Origin: G965222535 sp965222535
Lineage (GTDB): Bacteria > Pseudomonadota > Gammaproteobacteria > HK1
Direction of reading: 5' to 3'
Assembly: GCA_965222535.1 (NCBI GenBank)
Contig: OZ244957.1
Location: forward strand, 62,001-126,000
Length of the DNA: 64,000 bases
Shown: positions 52,269-61,564 of the stretch, piece after piece
Layout of the letters: every line of letters begins with the position of its first letter
How positions within the stretch are numbered: position 1 is the stretch's first letter
Position numbers and translations under genes: made by a program
The notes under the pieces: generated by a model
What the model saw: only the letters and a program-made list of their open reading frames with translations
Told to the model about the DNA's origin: nothing
Databases searched by the model: none

Positions 52269-53351
52269 TTATCTGATCTTCAGGGTGGCCATGCCAACCA
52301 ATACCAATACCAGGGTTATAATCCAGAAGCGCACGATGACCCGCGGCTCGGGCCACCCTTTGAGTTCAAAGTGGTGGTGCAACGGTGCCATACGGAACAA
52401 GCGGCGACCGGTCAGCTTGTATAAACCAACCTGCAAGATCACCGACAGGGTCTCGACGACGAACACCCCGCCCATGATCAGCAGCACTAATTCTTGGCGC
52501 GTCACCACTGCCAGAACACCCAGCGAAGCACCCAGCGCCAGCGCCCCCATATCACCCATAAACACTTGCGCCGGATAGGTGTTGAACCATAGAAAACCAA
52601 GCCCTGCACCAACGATGGCGGCGCAAAATACGATCAACTCTCCGACCCCGTTAATGAACGGGAAACCCAGATATTGCGCAAACTGGCTATGCCCGATGAC
52701 ATAAGCAAACACCCCCAGCGCGCCAGCGATCATCACCGTCGGCATGATCGCCAATCCGTCTAGGCCGTCAGTGAGGTTGACGGCGTTACTTGAGCCCACG
52801 ATCACTAGGTAGCTGAAGATCACGTACAGCCACCCCATGTCGAGCGCTATCTCCTTAAATACGGGCACGATCAACCGGGTTTCATGGGGACTCGCGGCAG
52901 TCATATAGAGCACCATCGCGCAACCAAAACCGACGATGGATTGCAGTAGGAATTTATGCTTCACTGTCATACCCTTCGCATCGCGCAACACCAGCTTACG
53001 GTAATCATCGATGCCGCCAATGACGCCGAACAAAAGGGTGGTAATCAATGTTATCCAGACAAAACGATTGGAGAATTCAGTCCAGCACAGCGTTGAGAGC
53101 GTGATGGCGAACAGGATTAGGCCGCCTCCCATGGTGGGTGTACCCGCCTTCGAGTGATGCGATTGCGGCCCATCGCTGCGTATCACCTGATCAATGCGCA
53201 ACCGCTCTAGGTAGCGGATCAATGGCCCTCCGACGAGCAACGCGATCGCCAGCGCGGTCAAGATGCTTAAGATCGCCCTCAGCGTCAGATAGCCAAACAG
53301 CGAAAACCCGCTGTGGTACTGCACTAGGTATTTACTGAGTTCCAGTAACAT
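52269..53351 (-). CDS. mraY: Phospho-MurNAc-pentapeptide transferase
   Basis: 360 residues, ten membrane helices, the same size as E. coli MraY. SHHSKAGTPTMGGGLIL, IGGIDDYRKLVLRD with the conserved Asp pair, NLTDGLDGLAIMP, FNTYPAQVFMGDMGALALGA and PLHHHFELKGW (the HHH motif) are all present. It makes lipid I. RepA copies lie on both sides, so its coupling to murF and murD is looser than in most dcw clusters. Confidence 0.96.
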   Translation of the reverse strand: MLLELSKYLVQYHSGFSLFGYLTLRAILSILTALAIALLVGGPLIRYLERLRIDQVIRSDGPQSHHSKAGTPTMGGGLILFAITLSTLCWTEFSNRFVWITLITTLLFGVIGGIDDYRKLVLRDAKGMTVKHKFLLQSIVGFGCAMVLYMTAASPHETRLIVPVFKEIALDMGWLYVIFSYLVIVGSSNAVNLTDGLDGLAIMPTVMIAGALGVFAYVIGHSQFAQYLGFPFINGVGELIVFCAAIVGAGLGFLWFNTYPAQVFMGDMGALALGASLGVLAVVTRQELVLLIMGGVFVVETLSVILQVGLYKLTGRRLFRMAPLHHHFELKGWPEPRVIVRFWIITLVLVLVGMATLKIR

Positions 53352-53366
53352 CGCTTATAAGGTATG

Positions 53367-53517
53367 GGAACATCGAAAAATGGCAACGGGATGGGGGTTT
53401 GGGGGAAGGGATATAATCATCTGTATCGTAAGCCGTTGATTTATAACCATTCCTCCAATAGACAAGCCCCCGCAGGGTACCTAGAAAAGCTGGCAAAGCT
53501 AGTTTTTCTAGGTACCC
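53367..53517. repeat. RepA copy whose hairpin holds the murF stop codon
   Basis: GGGAACATCGAAAAATGGCA, G-rich block, core GTATCGTAAGCCGTTGATTT, CATTCCTCCAATAGACAAGC and a perfect 14-bp hairpin GGGTACCTAGAAAA (53475-53488) / TTTTCTAGGTACCC (53504-53517). The TAG inside the CTAG of the right arm is the stop of murF (53508-53510). Confidence 0.88.
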
Positions 53518-54872
53518 ATATGTTGCAAGGCCGCCACGACACGCTCCATCGCCATTGAGCGCGATCCCTTGACGAGCACCACCGCATCATCGTTGAGGGC
53601 TTGCTGCAAGGCTCTGATGAGTGCATCAAAGCAATTGAAATGACGCCCCGAGGTACCAAAGCCGGCACTCGCCGCGGCGCTCAACGATCCCAGCGAAAAC
53701 AATCCGCTGAGCTGATGCTGCGCTGCAAACACGCCGCATTCAGCATGCAAAGCCTCGGCATCGGTGCCCAGTTCCGCCATATCCCCCAACACCAACCAGC
53801 GGCACCCAGAAAACCCAGACAACACCTCAATCGCCGCTTTCAGGGAGGCCGGATTGGCGTTATAGGTGTCATCAAGAATGCGCATACCGTTGACGCCAAG
53901 CTTAAGTCGCAGTCGTCCAGGGAGCGAACGCAGGCTTGACAGACCGTTGACGATCGCCTCTGGCTTAGCGCCAATCACATGCGCCGCGGCGACAGCCGAA
54001 AGCGCATTGCATACGTTATGGCGTCCATATAACGGCAACTGCACTTGGATGCACTCCCGCTGCTCTGGCAACTGCAGTTTGATCACAACGCCGGTTGCAT
54101 CGCTTGCGTTGTACCACTTTGCGCTTATATCAGCGAGCTTATCAAGCCCAAAACGAACCACGCGGCGCCCCGCTGCCAACGCCCGCCAGTAGTCAAAGTA
54201 ACGGTCATCGGCGTTCAGAATCGCGCTCCCAGCAGTCGGCAGAGCACCGATCAACTCGCCTTTGGCTTCAGCGATCGCGTCGATCGAGCCAAATCCCTCG
54301 AGATGAGAAGGAACGCACTGGGTTATCACTGCAGTGGTCGGCTTCACCCATTGCGCCAGCTGCGCGATTTCCCCGAGGTGATTAGCGCCCATCTCGATCA
54401 CCGCCAACTGGTGCGAATGGTCGAGAGCGCACAAGGTCAGCGGCACACCGATCGCATTGTTCTGGTTACCTGCCGTGGCATGTACGCGGTATTGCTGCGC
54501 TAAGATCGCTTTCAGCATCTCTTTCGTGGTGGTTTTACCGTTGCTGCCGGTGATGCCGATGCACTCAACTGACAACTGTCTGCGCCAGTCGGCGGCCAAC
54601 TGACCCAACGCCGTCAGAGTGTCATCAACGCGCAGGTAAGGCAACGCCAGCGACCGCGGCAGATCACGCTCGACCAGTGCTGCCTGCGCACCGCGCCGCG
54701 CCGCCTCGGCGACAAAAGCATGACCGTCAAGCTTTGCGCCACGCAGCGCGACAAACAGTTCACCCGCCGCCACACGGCGCGAATCGGTGCTGCACCCGCG
54801 AAACACGCAATCGTCACCGCGCTGTTGACCACCCAAGGTGCGTGCCATGCGGCTGAGGCGGCTCTCGATCAT
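53508..54872 (-). CDS. murF: UDP-N-acetylmuramoyl-tripeptide--D-alanyl-D-alanine ligase
   Basis: 454 residues, as usual for MurF. GCSTDSRRVAAGELFVALRG, ATP loop GITGSNGKTTTKEMLKAIL, EMGANHLGEIAQL, and ILDDTYNANPASLKAAI are the family marks. It adds D-Ala-D-Ala to give the pentapeptide precursor. The start overlaps the murE stop (ATGA at 54869-54872). The final two residues (Gly-Thr) and the stop are read from the RepA hairpin, so the original C-terminus was probably replaced. Confidence 0.95.
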   Translation of the reverse strand: MIESRLSRMARTLGGQQRGDDCVFRGCSTDSRRVAAGELFVALRGAKLDGHAFVAEAARRGAQAALVERDLPRSLALPYLRVDDTLTALGQLAADWRRQLSVECIGITGSNGKTTTKEMLKAILAQQYRVHATAGNQNNAIGVPLTLCALDHSHQLAVIEMGANHLGEIAQLAQWVKPTTAVITQCVPSHLEGFGSIDAIAEAKGELIGALPTAGSAILNADDRYFDYWRALAAGRRVVRFGLDKLADISAKWYNASDATGVVIKLQLPEQRECIQVQLPLYGRHNVCNALSAVAAAHVIGAKPEAIVNGLSSLRSLPGRLRLKLGVNGMRILDDTYNANPASLKAAIEVLSGFSGCRWLVLGDMAELGTDAEALHAECGVFAAQHQLSGLFSLGSLSAAASAGFGTSGRHFNCFDALIRALQQALNDDAVVLVKGSRSMAMERVVAALQHMGT

Positions 54873-56548
54873 TGGCGTAGCGCGCTGTGGCGCAGCGCAA
54901 GTGCTTCATCCACTGCTTCGGCATCACAAAAATAACGCTTGTGGCGGCTGTATTCCTGATACCGCTCATGCCCTTTCCCGGCAATCAGCACCACATCATC
55001 ATGCGCCGCCCGGATCACCGCCAGACGGATCGCCGCCCGCCGGTCGCGCTCAATGATTGCGGCATGGCGCTTAGGTAACCCGCCGAGGATGGCGCTCACG
55101 ATAGCATCGCCATCCTCGTTGCGTGGGTTGTCATCGGTAATCACAATATGATCGGCATGATTCCCCGCCGCCTGTCCCATCAGCGCCCGTTTGCCGCGAT
55201 CACGCTCACCGCCGCAGCCAAACACGCACCACAGTTGACCACTGCACCACTCACGCAACGAACACAACACTAGCATCAGCGCCTGCGGCGTATGAGCGAA
55301 GTCAACGATCACCTGCGGCGCGCCGCCGCCGAATGACTGCATGCGTCCAGCCACCGGCGATACCTCAGAAAGCGCCTCAAGCGCCGTTTGCGAAGCGACC
55401 CTCAAGGCGCGCAACACCGCCAATGAAGCCATCAGGTTGCAAGCGTTGAAGCGCCCCAGCAAACGGCTATGCAGCATCCGTTTTTCCGCGCCAATGCGCA
55501 CCGCAAGGCGCAACCCCTCGGCACCGCTGTAGCGCACCCGCCCATGCAGGTGTTCGCCACGGCCCGGCAGCGGACGGAGGGCATCACCAGCGGCGACTTG
55601 AGGGTTATCGATACCCGTCATGTGTTCATCCGCGGAGGTGCTGAAACTGTACACCGGCAGTGCAGCAGCCAACTCACGCGCTAACTGCCGACCATAGCGA
55701 TCATCAATGTTGATCACCGCCGCCTGCACCCGGTGCGCGTCAAACAAGCGCCGTTTCGCTTCAAAGTAGCGCGCCATTGTGTGATGATAGTCGAGGTGGT
55801 CGCGGGACAGATTGGTGAATACCGCCACACCAAAATTGAGCCCCTCAGTGCGTCGCTGCACCAAGGCGTGAGATGATACTTCCAGCACCAGCGGCTGCGC
55901 CTCCGCCTTATCCAACTGCGCTAAACGGCGCCGTAAAGACAGCAGATCCGGGGTCGTCAGCGCCTGCGGTTGCAGCGTCTCCCCCGACGCGCTCCAGATA
56001 CCAGACCCTAGGGTGCCCAACACCCCGCAACGGTTGGTGATCCCGCTTCGGGTCAGCGCCTGCGCGACAAAATGCGCCACTGACGACTTCCCGTTGGTGC
56101 CGGTAACACCAATCAACTGCAGTGGCCTTGAATCGATCCCGAACCAGCGATCGGCGACGCGCGCCAGCGTCTTAATGGGGTCGTCAACCTGTATATCGAC
56201 CACCCCCGCGCTTGCAGCGGGGTGCCGGACACCTGCCGTGTTTGGTCTAATTTGCAACGCTGTCGTGGCACCATGGCGCACGACAGCCGCCGCACCGGCC
56301 TCAATCGCCTGTGGGATAAAGAGCTCCCCTCCCCCATATTTTGCGTGGTTAGGGTTCTGCGCAAAGAAAACCGCTCCTGGACGTACGCTGCGGCTATCGC
56401 TTGCAACATCGCTGATCGGACGATCCAGCGCCGCTGGCACCTCGACGATACCCGCCATCAGTTGGACTAGGGAATGGGGCACAGCGCTCACTGGAGGAAC
56501 CTCATTGGAGAAGCTGGCGTGATGAGGCGTGACGGCGCAAGCCATCAT
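54869..56548 (-). CDS. murE: UDP-MurNAc-L-Ala-D-Glu--2,6-diaminopimelate ligase
   Basis: 559 residues, longer than E. coli MurE (495). VASDSRSVRPGAVFFA, ATP loop GVTGTNGKSSVAHFVA, LEVSSHALVQRR, and DDNPRNEDGDAIV, in which DNPR selects meso-diaminopimelate, are present. Extra residues fall around 85-115 and 320-350. The ATG at 56548 overlaps the ftsI stop by one base (TGATG); a TTG one codon earlier and an ATG one codon later are also possible. Confidence 0.95.
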   Translation of the reverse strand: MMACAVTPHHASFSNEVPPVSAVPHSLVQLMAGIVEVPAALDRPISDVASDSRSVRPGAVFFAQNPNHAKYGGGELFIPQAIEAGAAAVVRHGATTALQIRPNTAGVRHPAASAGVVDIQVDDPIKTLARVADRWFGIDSRPLQLIGVTGTNGKSSVAHFVAQALTRSGITNRCGVLGTLGSGIWSASGETLQPQALTTPDLLSLRRRLAQLDKAEAQPLVLEVSSHALVQRRTEGLNFGVAVFTNLSRDHLDYHHTMARYFEAKRRLFDAHRVQAAVINIDDRYGRQLARELAAALPVYSFSTSADEHMTGIDNPQVAAGDALRPLPGRGEHLHGRVRYSGAEGLRLAVRIGAEKRMLHSRLLGRFNACNLMASLAVLRALRVASQTALEALSEVSPVAGRMQSFGGGAPQVIVDFAHTPQALMLVLCSLREWCSGQLWCVFGCGGERDRGKRALMGQAAGNHADHIVITDDNPRNEDGDAIVSAILGGLPKRHAAIIERDRRAAIRLAVIRAAHDDVVLIAGKGHERYQEYSRHKRYFCDAEAVDEALALRHSALRQ

Positions 56549-58278
56549 CAACCCGCTCCATCACGACTGACGGTAGATACATGCCGCAGGCTTGGCGTGC
56601 GCTCAATGGCATCTGGCGCTACCCCTAGGATACGCAAGCCGCCGGACATCACTTCAGCAAAGATCGGCGCGGCAACCTGTCCGCCGTAATAGGTGCCATT
56701 GCGCGGGGTGTCGATCAGTACCACAACCACCAAGCGTGGCAGGCTCATCGGTGCCATGCCGACAAAAATCGATTGGTAGTGATTGGTATAGCGCCCGTTA
56801 ACCAGCTTGCGCACGGTGCCGGTTTTGCCTCCGACACGGAACCCGTCGATCGCCGACCGAGTACCGCTTCCACCGCTCTCGACTACCGTTTCAAGCATCG
56901 CCATAACCTGCATCGCGACTTGCCGTTCAAGAATCCGCTCGCCGTGCAGCGGAACATCACGAGCCGAACGGCGCAGCAGCGTCACCTCGCGCAACACGCC
57001 ATGCGCCGCTAACGCCGCATACGCTCGCGCAAGTTGCAGCGCGGTCAGCGACAACCCATAGCCATAAGTCAACGTGATGCGCCGCGCCGAACGCCATCCC
57101 TTATAGTCTGTTACCACACCAGCGACTTCACCCGGGAAACCGCTGCCGCTGGTCTGACCGATGCCGAAGCTGTGAAGCATTCGCCAAAATTGCTTGGCCG
57201 AGACCGTCAGCCCGATCTTAGCGGCACCCACGTTACTCGATTTACGGATCACATTGGTGACATCAATGAGGCCGAAATTGCGTATATCGCTAACCTCGTG
57301 CTTGCCAAATCTCAGCTTGCCCGGGTTGGTATCGATCAAGCTACTAGGGCGCACCGTTTTGAGCGACAAAGCGACCGCTACGGTGAATGGCTTAATCGTC
57401 GATCCGGGCTCAAACTGATCTGTGACCGCTCGGTTGCGGTGAGCAGCAGCGTAGCCATTGCGCCGTTTATGGGGATTGAATGATGGCTGATTGACCATCG
57501 CCAGCACCTCCCCGCTATGCACCTCGAGGACGACAATCGAGCCGCTGGAAGCACGGTGTTGCTGTACTCCCTGGAGCAACGCATGGTAGGCAATGTGCTG
57601 GATGCGCCGATCGATGCTCAGCCGGATGCTCTTACCGGATGTCGCCGCACGGATCACCCCTAAGCCTTCGACTGCTCGCCCGAGGCGATCGCGGATCACA
57701 CGGCGCGCGCCGTCACTGCCGCGCAATTGCTGATCATAAGCCAGTTCAAGGCCTTCTTGACCGCGATCGTCGATGTCGGTGAAGCCGATCAGGTGCGCTG
57801 CCGCCTGCCCCATCGGATAGTAGCGTTTAAACTCGCTGCGCCGATACACGCCGGGAATCGCGAGCGCCATCACCGCATCACCGACCTGCGATGCAACATG
57901 GCGCCGCAGAAAGACAAAATGCCGCTGTGCATGGCGTTGCATTAACCCTTCAATGACACTCAGCGGAATGCCTGAAACGGCCGCCAGTTGCGGCCAGTTT
58001 GCGCGCTGTGGGATAAACTGCCTAGGATCGCACCATATTGAATCGACCGGGGTGCTGACGGCGAGCGATGCACCGTTGCGATCGAGGATTGCGCCGCGAT
58101 AAGCCGGGATCGCTTGTTGACGTAAATGGCGGTACTCGCCTTGTTGTTGCAAAAACGCATGGTGATAGATCTGCAGTTGCACAGCACGACCGATCAGCAG
58201 CACTACGACCAGCAGCAACACCCCCAATACCAACCAGTGGCGCAGTGGCATTGGGGGTTTGTCTGCCATGGTTTTCAT
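56548..58278 (-). CDS. ftsI: Septal peptidoglycan transpeptidase FtsI (PBP3)
   Basis: 576-residue class B penicillin-binding protein. A short cytoplasmic tail and one membrane helix (residues 15-32) precede the pedestal domain with YRGAILDRNGASLAVS. The transpeptidase motifs are EPGSTIKPF (SxxK), KSSNVG (SxN) and GGKTGT (KTG). The final 25 residues are a basic tail. It cross-links septal peptidoglycan with FtsW. The start overlaps ftsL (ATGA). Confidence 0.96.
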   Translation of the reverse strand: MKTMADKPPMPLRHWLVLGVLLLVVVLLIGRAVQLQIYHHAFLQQQGEYRHLRQQAIPAYRGAILDRNGASLAVSTPVDSIWCDPRQFIPQRANWPQLAAVSGIPLSVIEGLMQRHAQRHFVFLRRHVASQVGDAVMALAIPGVYRRSEFKRYYPMGQAAAHLIGFTDIDDRGQEGLELAYDQQLRGSDGARRVIRDRLGRAVEGLGVIRAATSGKSIRLSIDRRIQHIAYHALLQGVQQHRASSGSIVVLEVHSGEVLAMVNQPSFNPHKRRNGYAAAHRNRAVTDQFEPGSTIKPFTVAVALSLKTVRPSSLIDTNPGKLRFGKHEVSDIRNFGLIDVTNVIRKSSNVGAAKIGLTVSAKQFWRMLHSFGIGQTSGSGFPGEVAGVVTDYKGWRSARRITLTYGYGLSLTALQLARAYAALAAHGVLREVTLLRRSARDVPLHGERILERQVAMQVMAMLETVVESGGSGTRSAIDGFRVGGKTGTVRKLVNGRYTNHYQSIFVGMAPMSLPRLVVVVLIDTPRNGTYYGGQVAAPIFAEVMSGGLRILGVAPDAIERTPSLRHVSTVSRDGAG

Positions 58279-58559
58279 GGTTCAATGAGGATGAAGTCAC
58301 GCGCCGCCGGGGTATGCATGTCGAGCCGCTGGATAGCGGTACTGCGAATGCGATCGCGCGCGCCTAGGGTACTGAGTTCAAGTTGTAGGCGACTCCACTC
58401 ATCCAGCAATTGGTCGCGTCTGTGTTCCTGACGCGACAGCTCGGCAAACAGCACCCGCTGCTGGTGTTGTACAGTCACTGACTTCACCGCCAACAGCAGC
58501 ACCACAAACAGCATTGTCAGCACCAACGCGGGTGCAGTAAAGCGCAATCGCCCGATCAT
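58275..58559 (-). CDS. ftsL: Cell division protein FtsL
   Basis: 94-residue bitopic protein: membrane helix near residues 8-27 (TAPALVLTMLFVVLLLAVKS), then a periplasmic coiled coil (QQRVLFAELSRQEHRRDQLL) and the conserved WSRLQLELSTLGA segment. Position between rsmH and ftsI and overlaps at both ends settle the call despite low sequence conservation in this family. Confidence 0.92.
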   Translation of the reverse strand: MIGRLRFTAPALVLTMLFVVLLLAVKSVTVQHQQRVLFAELSRQEHRRDQLLDEWSRLQLELSTLGARDRIRSTAIQRLDMHTPAARDFILIEP

Positions 58560-59509
58560 GTGCAGCGCTCCGCTACGCGCAACGTTGCACTACGGGCGCG
58601 TGGATTGCGTTCGATCTCAACGGCGCTGGGGCGGATCGCTTTACCGCTTGCGCGCAGTTGCGGACGGATCAGCGCCTGCAGCAGCGGCAGTTTGCGCGGT
58701 GCCTGATCAGCGCGTGCGGTGCTCCTGAAAAAGCGCTTGACGATCCGATCTTCCAGCGAATGGAAACTGATCACCGCAATGCGCCCACCGTCGCGCAATA
58801 ACTTCAGGCTGGTCGGCAGCACCGCCTTCAATTCCTCCAATTCGCCGTTGATAAAGATGCGAAAAGCCTGAAAGCTACGCGTCGCCGGGTGGATGGCGGC
58901 ACCGCGGTGCCAGCCTTGCCGCGCTTGGCTTATCAACTGCGCCAAACGTGCGGTGCTGGTGATCGGTTGGCGTGCGCGGGCATTGACAATCGTACGTGCG
59001 ATAAGCGCCGCTTGGCGCTCTTCGCCATAATCACGGATCACGTCGCGGATCTGCTTGCTGCTGGCGGTCGCCAGCCATTGCGCCAGTGGTATGCCAGTGG
59101 AGTCATCCATGCGCATGTCGAGTGGGCCGTCGCAACTAAAACTGAAGCCGCGCACGGGGTCACTCAATTGCGGCGATGAGATGCCAAGATCCAGTAAAAT
59201 CCCGTCAACTTGGGCAAACTCAGGATACCGCGCAACCAGCCGCAGCAACTCGGAGAAACGCGCATGGACGACCTGTAGCCGTGTATCCGTGGCGGCGACC
59301 CGCCGCGCCATCGCTACCGCTTCGCGATCGCGATCCAGAGCCAGTACGCGACCGCCCGCGCCAAGCGCGATCAACAATTGGCGACAATGCCCACCACGCC
59401 CAAAAGTACAGTCAATGAACACCTTATCGCCCTGCGGTGCCAACGCCGCGATGGTTTCGTTCAACAATACCGGCGTGTGCCGTTGGCGATCATCACTGTC
59501 ATTCATCAC
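58556..59509 (-). CDS. rsmH: 16S rRNA (cytosine-1402 N4)-methyltransferase
   Basis: 317 residues. HTPVLLNETIAAL, motif I FIDCTFGRGGHCRQLL (normally DGTFGxGGH; Cys here replaces Gly), ILLDLGISSPQL, RGFSFSCDGPLDMRMD and ISFHSLEDRIVK are RsmH/MraW marks. It methylates C1402 in the ribosomal P site. A GTG at the 5' end overlaps the mraZ stop; the ATG one codon later is an equally likely start. Confidence 0.95.
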   Translation of the reverse strand: MMNDSDDRQRHTPVLLNETIAALAPQGDKVFIDCTFGRGGHCRQLLIALGAGGRVLALDRDREAVAMARRVAATDTRLQVVHARFSELLRLVARYPEFAQVDGILLDLGISSPQLSDPVRGFSFSCDGPLDMRMDDSTGIPLAQWLATASSKQIRDVIRDYGEERQAALIARTIVNARARQPITSTARLAQLISQARQGWHRGAAIHPATRSFQAFRIFINGELEELKAVLPTSLKLLRDGGRIAVISFHSLEDRIVKRFFRSTARADQAPRKLPLLQALIRPQLRASGKAIRPSAVEIERNPRARSATLRVAERCT

Positions 59510-60021
59510 ACCAGCCTCGACTCTCCGCGGGACTGATCCGCAGCAGCACTGAACGCCAAGCCATCCTTGAGGCCTTCGCGTTCACTGTCGCTCATTTCGC
59601 GAGTCCCCTGTAGCAGTTGTTTATTGTGCTCATGCCAGCAATCCTCGCGCCACAGCGCAAAGTAATCTATCATGCCAACCATCATCAGGTGCTTCCCATA
59701 ATGCACCTGATTGCGCAGCGTTGGCTGCAACAACACCCGTCCTTGCGCATCCATTTCGGATTCTTGGGCATGCTCCAACATATACCGATACGGTGCGGCG
59801 TTTTTACGTAACGCTGTGTTGCCAATGGACTGCCACACTTTCAACGGATACATCTTCAGACAATGAATGACAGGGCCACCGTTCACGATCGAGTGCTCAA
59901 ACGCATCTGGGGTGATGATCAGCGCCGGGCCATAGCTTTTGGTCAGCGGTTCACGGTGCCGTGTCGGTACCGCGATGCGTCCTTTAGCGTCAATTGTCAG
60001 TTGGTTGTTACCGAAAAACAC
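59506..60021 (-). CDS. mraZ: Transcriptional regulator MraZ
   Basis: 171 residues, slightly longer than E. coli MraZ (152). Two AbrB-like half-domains: FGNNQLTIDAKGRIAVPTRH and ESEMDAQGRVLLQPTLR. MraZ represses the dcw promoter by binding repeated TGGGN boxes; I could not see a convincing set upstream. The start is GTG at 60021 with GAGG about nine bases before. First gene of the cluster. Confidence 0.95.
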   Translation of the reverse strand: MFFGNNQLTIDAKGRIAVPTRHREPLTKSYGPALIITPDAFEHSIVNGGPVIHCLKMYPLKVWQSIGNTALRKNAAPYRYMLEHAQESEMDAQGRVLLQPTLRNQVHYGKHLMMVGMIDYFALWREDCWHEHNKQLLQGTREMSDSEREGLKDGLAFSAAADQSRGESRLV

Positions 60022-60413
60022 CGCAAGCGCCTCAAAATCCCAAGGGGAGCGGAATTGGCAGCAGAGCTGCCACCGCCATTGATTGATTTATAACCCTTTA
60101 TCCAATAAAACAGGGCAGACTGTAGTGCGGGCAAATATGTCTTTCTAACATCGTTTTACCACTTTACAACATATCTTTATCTACCCTACAACACCTTATC
60201 CTCATAAAAAAACCACATGGGGTGAATTGTGCTTATTCAACAAAGCATTGTCAAGCCCTGCGTGTATCTCTTTTAAACCATAGAAATCAATATCCTATAT
60301 TGCAAACAGGGCAGCTTACTGTTGTCTTAGGCGCTAAATGGAGGGGCATGGTGCTAGGTGCATCGCATACTAATTAAATCCTTGCTTCCGTTGTCACAAG
60401 GAAAAAACATAGC
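60022..60413. other. Divergent intergenic region between mraZ and the orphan methyltransferase
   Basis: About 390 bases that must carry promoters for the dcw cluster (minus) and the methyltransferase gene (plus). A decayed RepA half is visible at 60078-60112 (TTGATTTATAACCCTTTATC, then CCAATAAAACAGG). The centre (60140-60200) is AT-rich and the likeliest promoter zone, but I cannot single out hexamers. One TGGGA-type box is present on the minus strand near 60040, not a clear repeat array. Confidence 0.5.
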
Positions 60414-61205
60414 GTGCTGGAAATTGATCAAGTACACCATGGCGACGCCTTCGATCTCTTCCGACAGGTCGATGACGCAAGCATTGACCTAGCCGTATGC
60501 GATGGTCCCTATGGGGTAACCACCAACTCATGGGACCGCGTGCACGGCATACAGGAGTTCAACCTCACGCTGATCAGCATCTTCGCGGCAAAGCTTAAGG
60601 AAGGGGGAGCGCTCTACCTGTTTGGCAAACCAGACTGTATCGACTTCATCGATTACCGACCGTTTTTGACGCTAAAATCCAAGATCGCGTGGTACCAGCC
60701 GAGCAGGCTGGCGCAAGGGCGACTGAACTACACCAACAACTACGACATCATCTGCTTCTTCATCAAAGGCAAGTGGCCGAAGGTTTATGACCTCGACGCA
60801 ATTCGGGTTTCCCAACTGGTTGAACTTGAACACCGCCGGCGCTGTGAGCGCGTTCCTTCTGTCGTCAATGGAAAGTACGGAAAGACGAAATTCAACGGCA
60901 AGGGGAAGAACCCAGGCGATGTCTGGGGTGATATCAAGCAACTCACCTACAAGTCGAAAGAACTCGTCGGCAGGGAGGCGCTCAACACGATACAAAAACC
61001 CGAAAAACTGATTGAGAGACTGGTAAGGGCAAGCTCCAGAGAAGGTGATCTGGTTTTTGATCCATTCGCAGGTGTTGGAACATGCCCGGTCGTGTGTAAG
61101 CGCCTTGGAAGGCATTTCCTAGCGTTCGAGAAAAACGAGGATTTTGTCAAGGCGTCCAACGAGAGATTGAGAGCAGCAGAGGATTTAGCTGGGTGGTTGC
61201 TCTGA
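60414..61205 (+). CDS. Orphan site-specific DNA methyltransferase (beta-type arrangement)
   Basis: 263 residues. Catalytic motif IV is DGPYG at 30-34, a variant of (D/N/S)PP(Y/F/W); SAM-binding motif I FDPFAGVGTCPVVCKRLGR comes late, near residue 220, so the order IV then I marks the beta class. The middle (about 60-190) should recognise DNA. The end ANERLRAAEDLAG is usual. Start is GTG at 60414 with AGGA about ten bases upstream. No endonuclease gene is adjacent, so it is probably solitary. GC content is like the core genes, unlike the other two methyltransferases. Confidence 0.85.
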   Translation: MLEIDQVHHGDAFDLFRQVDDASIDLAVCDGPYGVTTNSWDRVHGIQEFNLTLISIFAAKLKEGGALYLFGKPDCIDFIDYRPFLTLKSKIAWYQPSRLAQGRLNYTNNYDIICFFIKGKWPKVYDLDAIRVSQLVELEHRRRCERVPSVVNGKYGKTKFNGKGKNPGDVWGDIKQLTYKSKELVGREALNTIQKPEKLIERLVRASSREGDLVFDPFAGVGTCPVVCKRLGRHFLAFEKNEDFVKASNERLRAAEDLAGWLL

Positions 61206-61287
61206 CATGAAACTGCTTTGGACTGACACCTAAACTTTATTTGCTATGCTATCCGATATATGGCAGCATAAGCCGCCGCGATTTGGC

Positions 61288-61369
61288 GGAGGGGTTCCCG
61301 AGCGGTCAAAGGGACCAGACTGTAAATCTGGCGGCTCAGCCTTCGAAGGTTCGAATCCTTCCCCCTCCA
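61288..61369 (+). tRNA. tRNA-Tyr (anticodon GTA)
   Basis: Class II tRNA with acceptor GGAGGGG pairing with CCCCTCC, D-arm TTCCCGAGCGGTCAAAGGG, anticodon arm CCAGACTGTAAATCTGG (GTA), a long variable arm, and T-arm GAAGGTTCGAATCCTTC. Discriminator A is followed by CGC, so CCA is not encoded. A RepA copy starts 16 bases after its end. Confidence 0.97.
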
Positions 61370-61385
61370 CGCCTTGCCCAGATAC

Positions 61386-61495
61386 TAGGGGGGCTTTTCT
61401 ATTGGGGGAAGGATTATCAATCAACGGCTTACGATACAGATGAGCATACCCCTCCCCCAAACCTCCATCCCGTTGAGATTTTTTGAGCTTCCCTA
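61386..61495. repeat. RepA copy, inverted, between tRNA-Tyr and tRNA-Gly
   Basis: TCTATTGGGGGAAGGATTAT, inverse core AATCAACGGCTTACGATAC, CCCTCCCCCAAACCTCCATC and AGATTTTTTGAGCTTCCC. The left hairpin arm is reduced to CTAGGGGGG. Confidence 0.8.
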
Positions 61496-61564
61496 GGAAA
61501 GATACACCAATCAACAAGGTAGCGAGGACGCCACATTGGGATACCCACCGCTTCGCTTACCGTT

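Noticed and set aside
60022..60130. MraZ-binding box array upstream of mraZ
   Set aside because: Only one TGGGA-like site could be seen, not the spaced repeats expected; not claimed.
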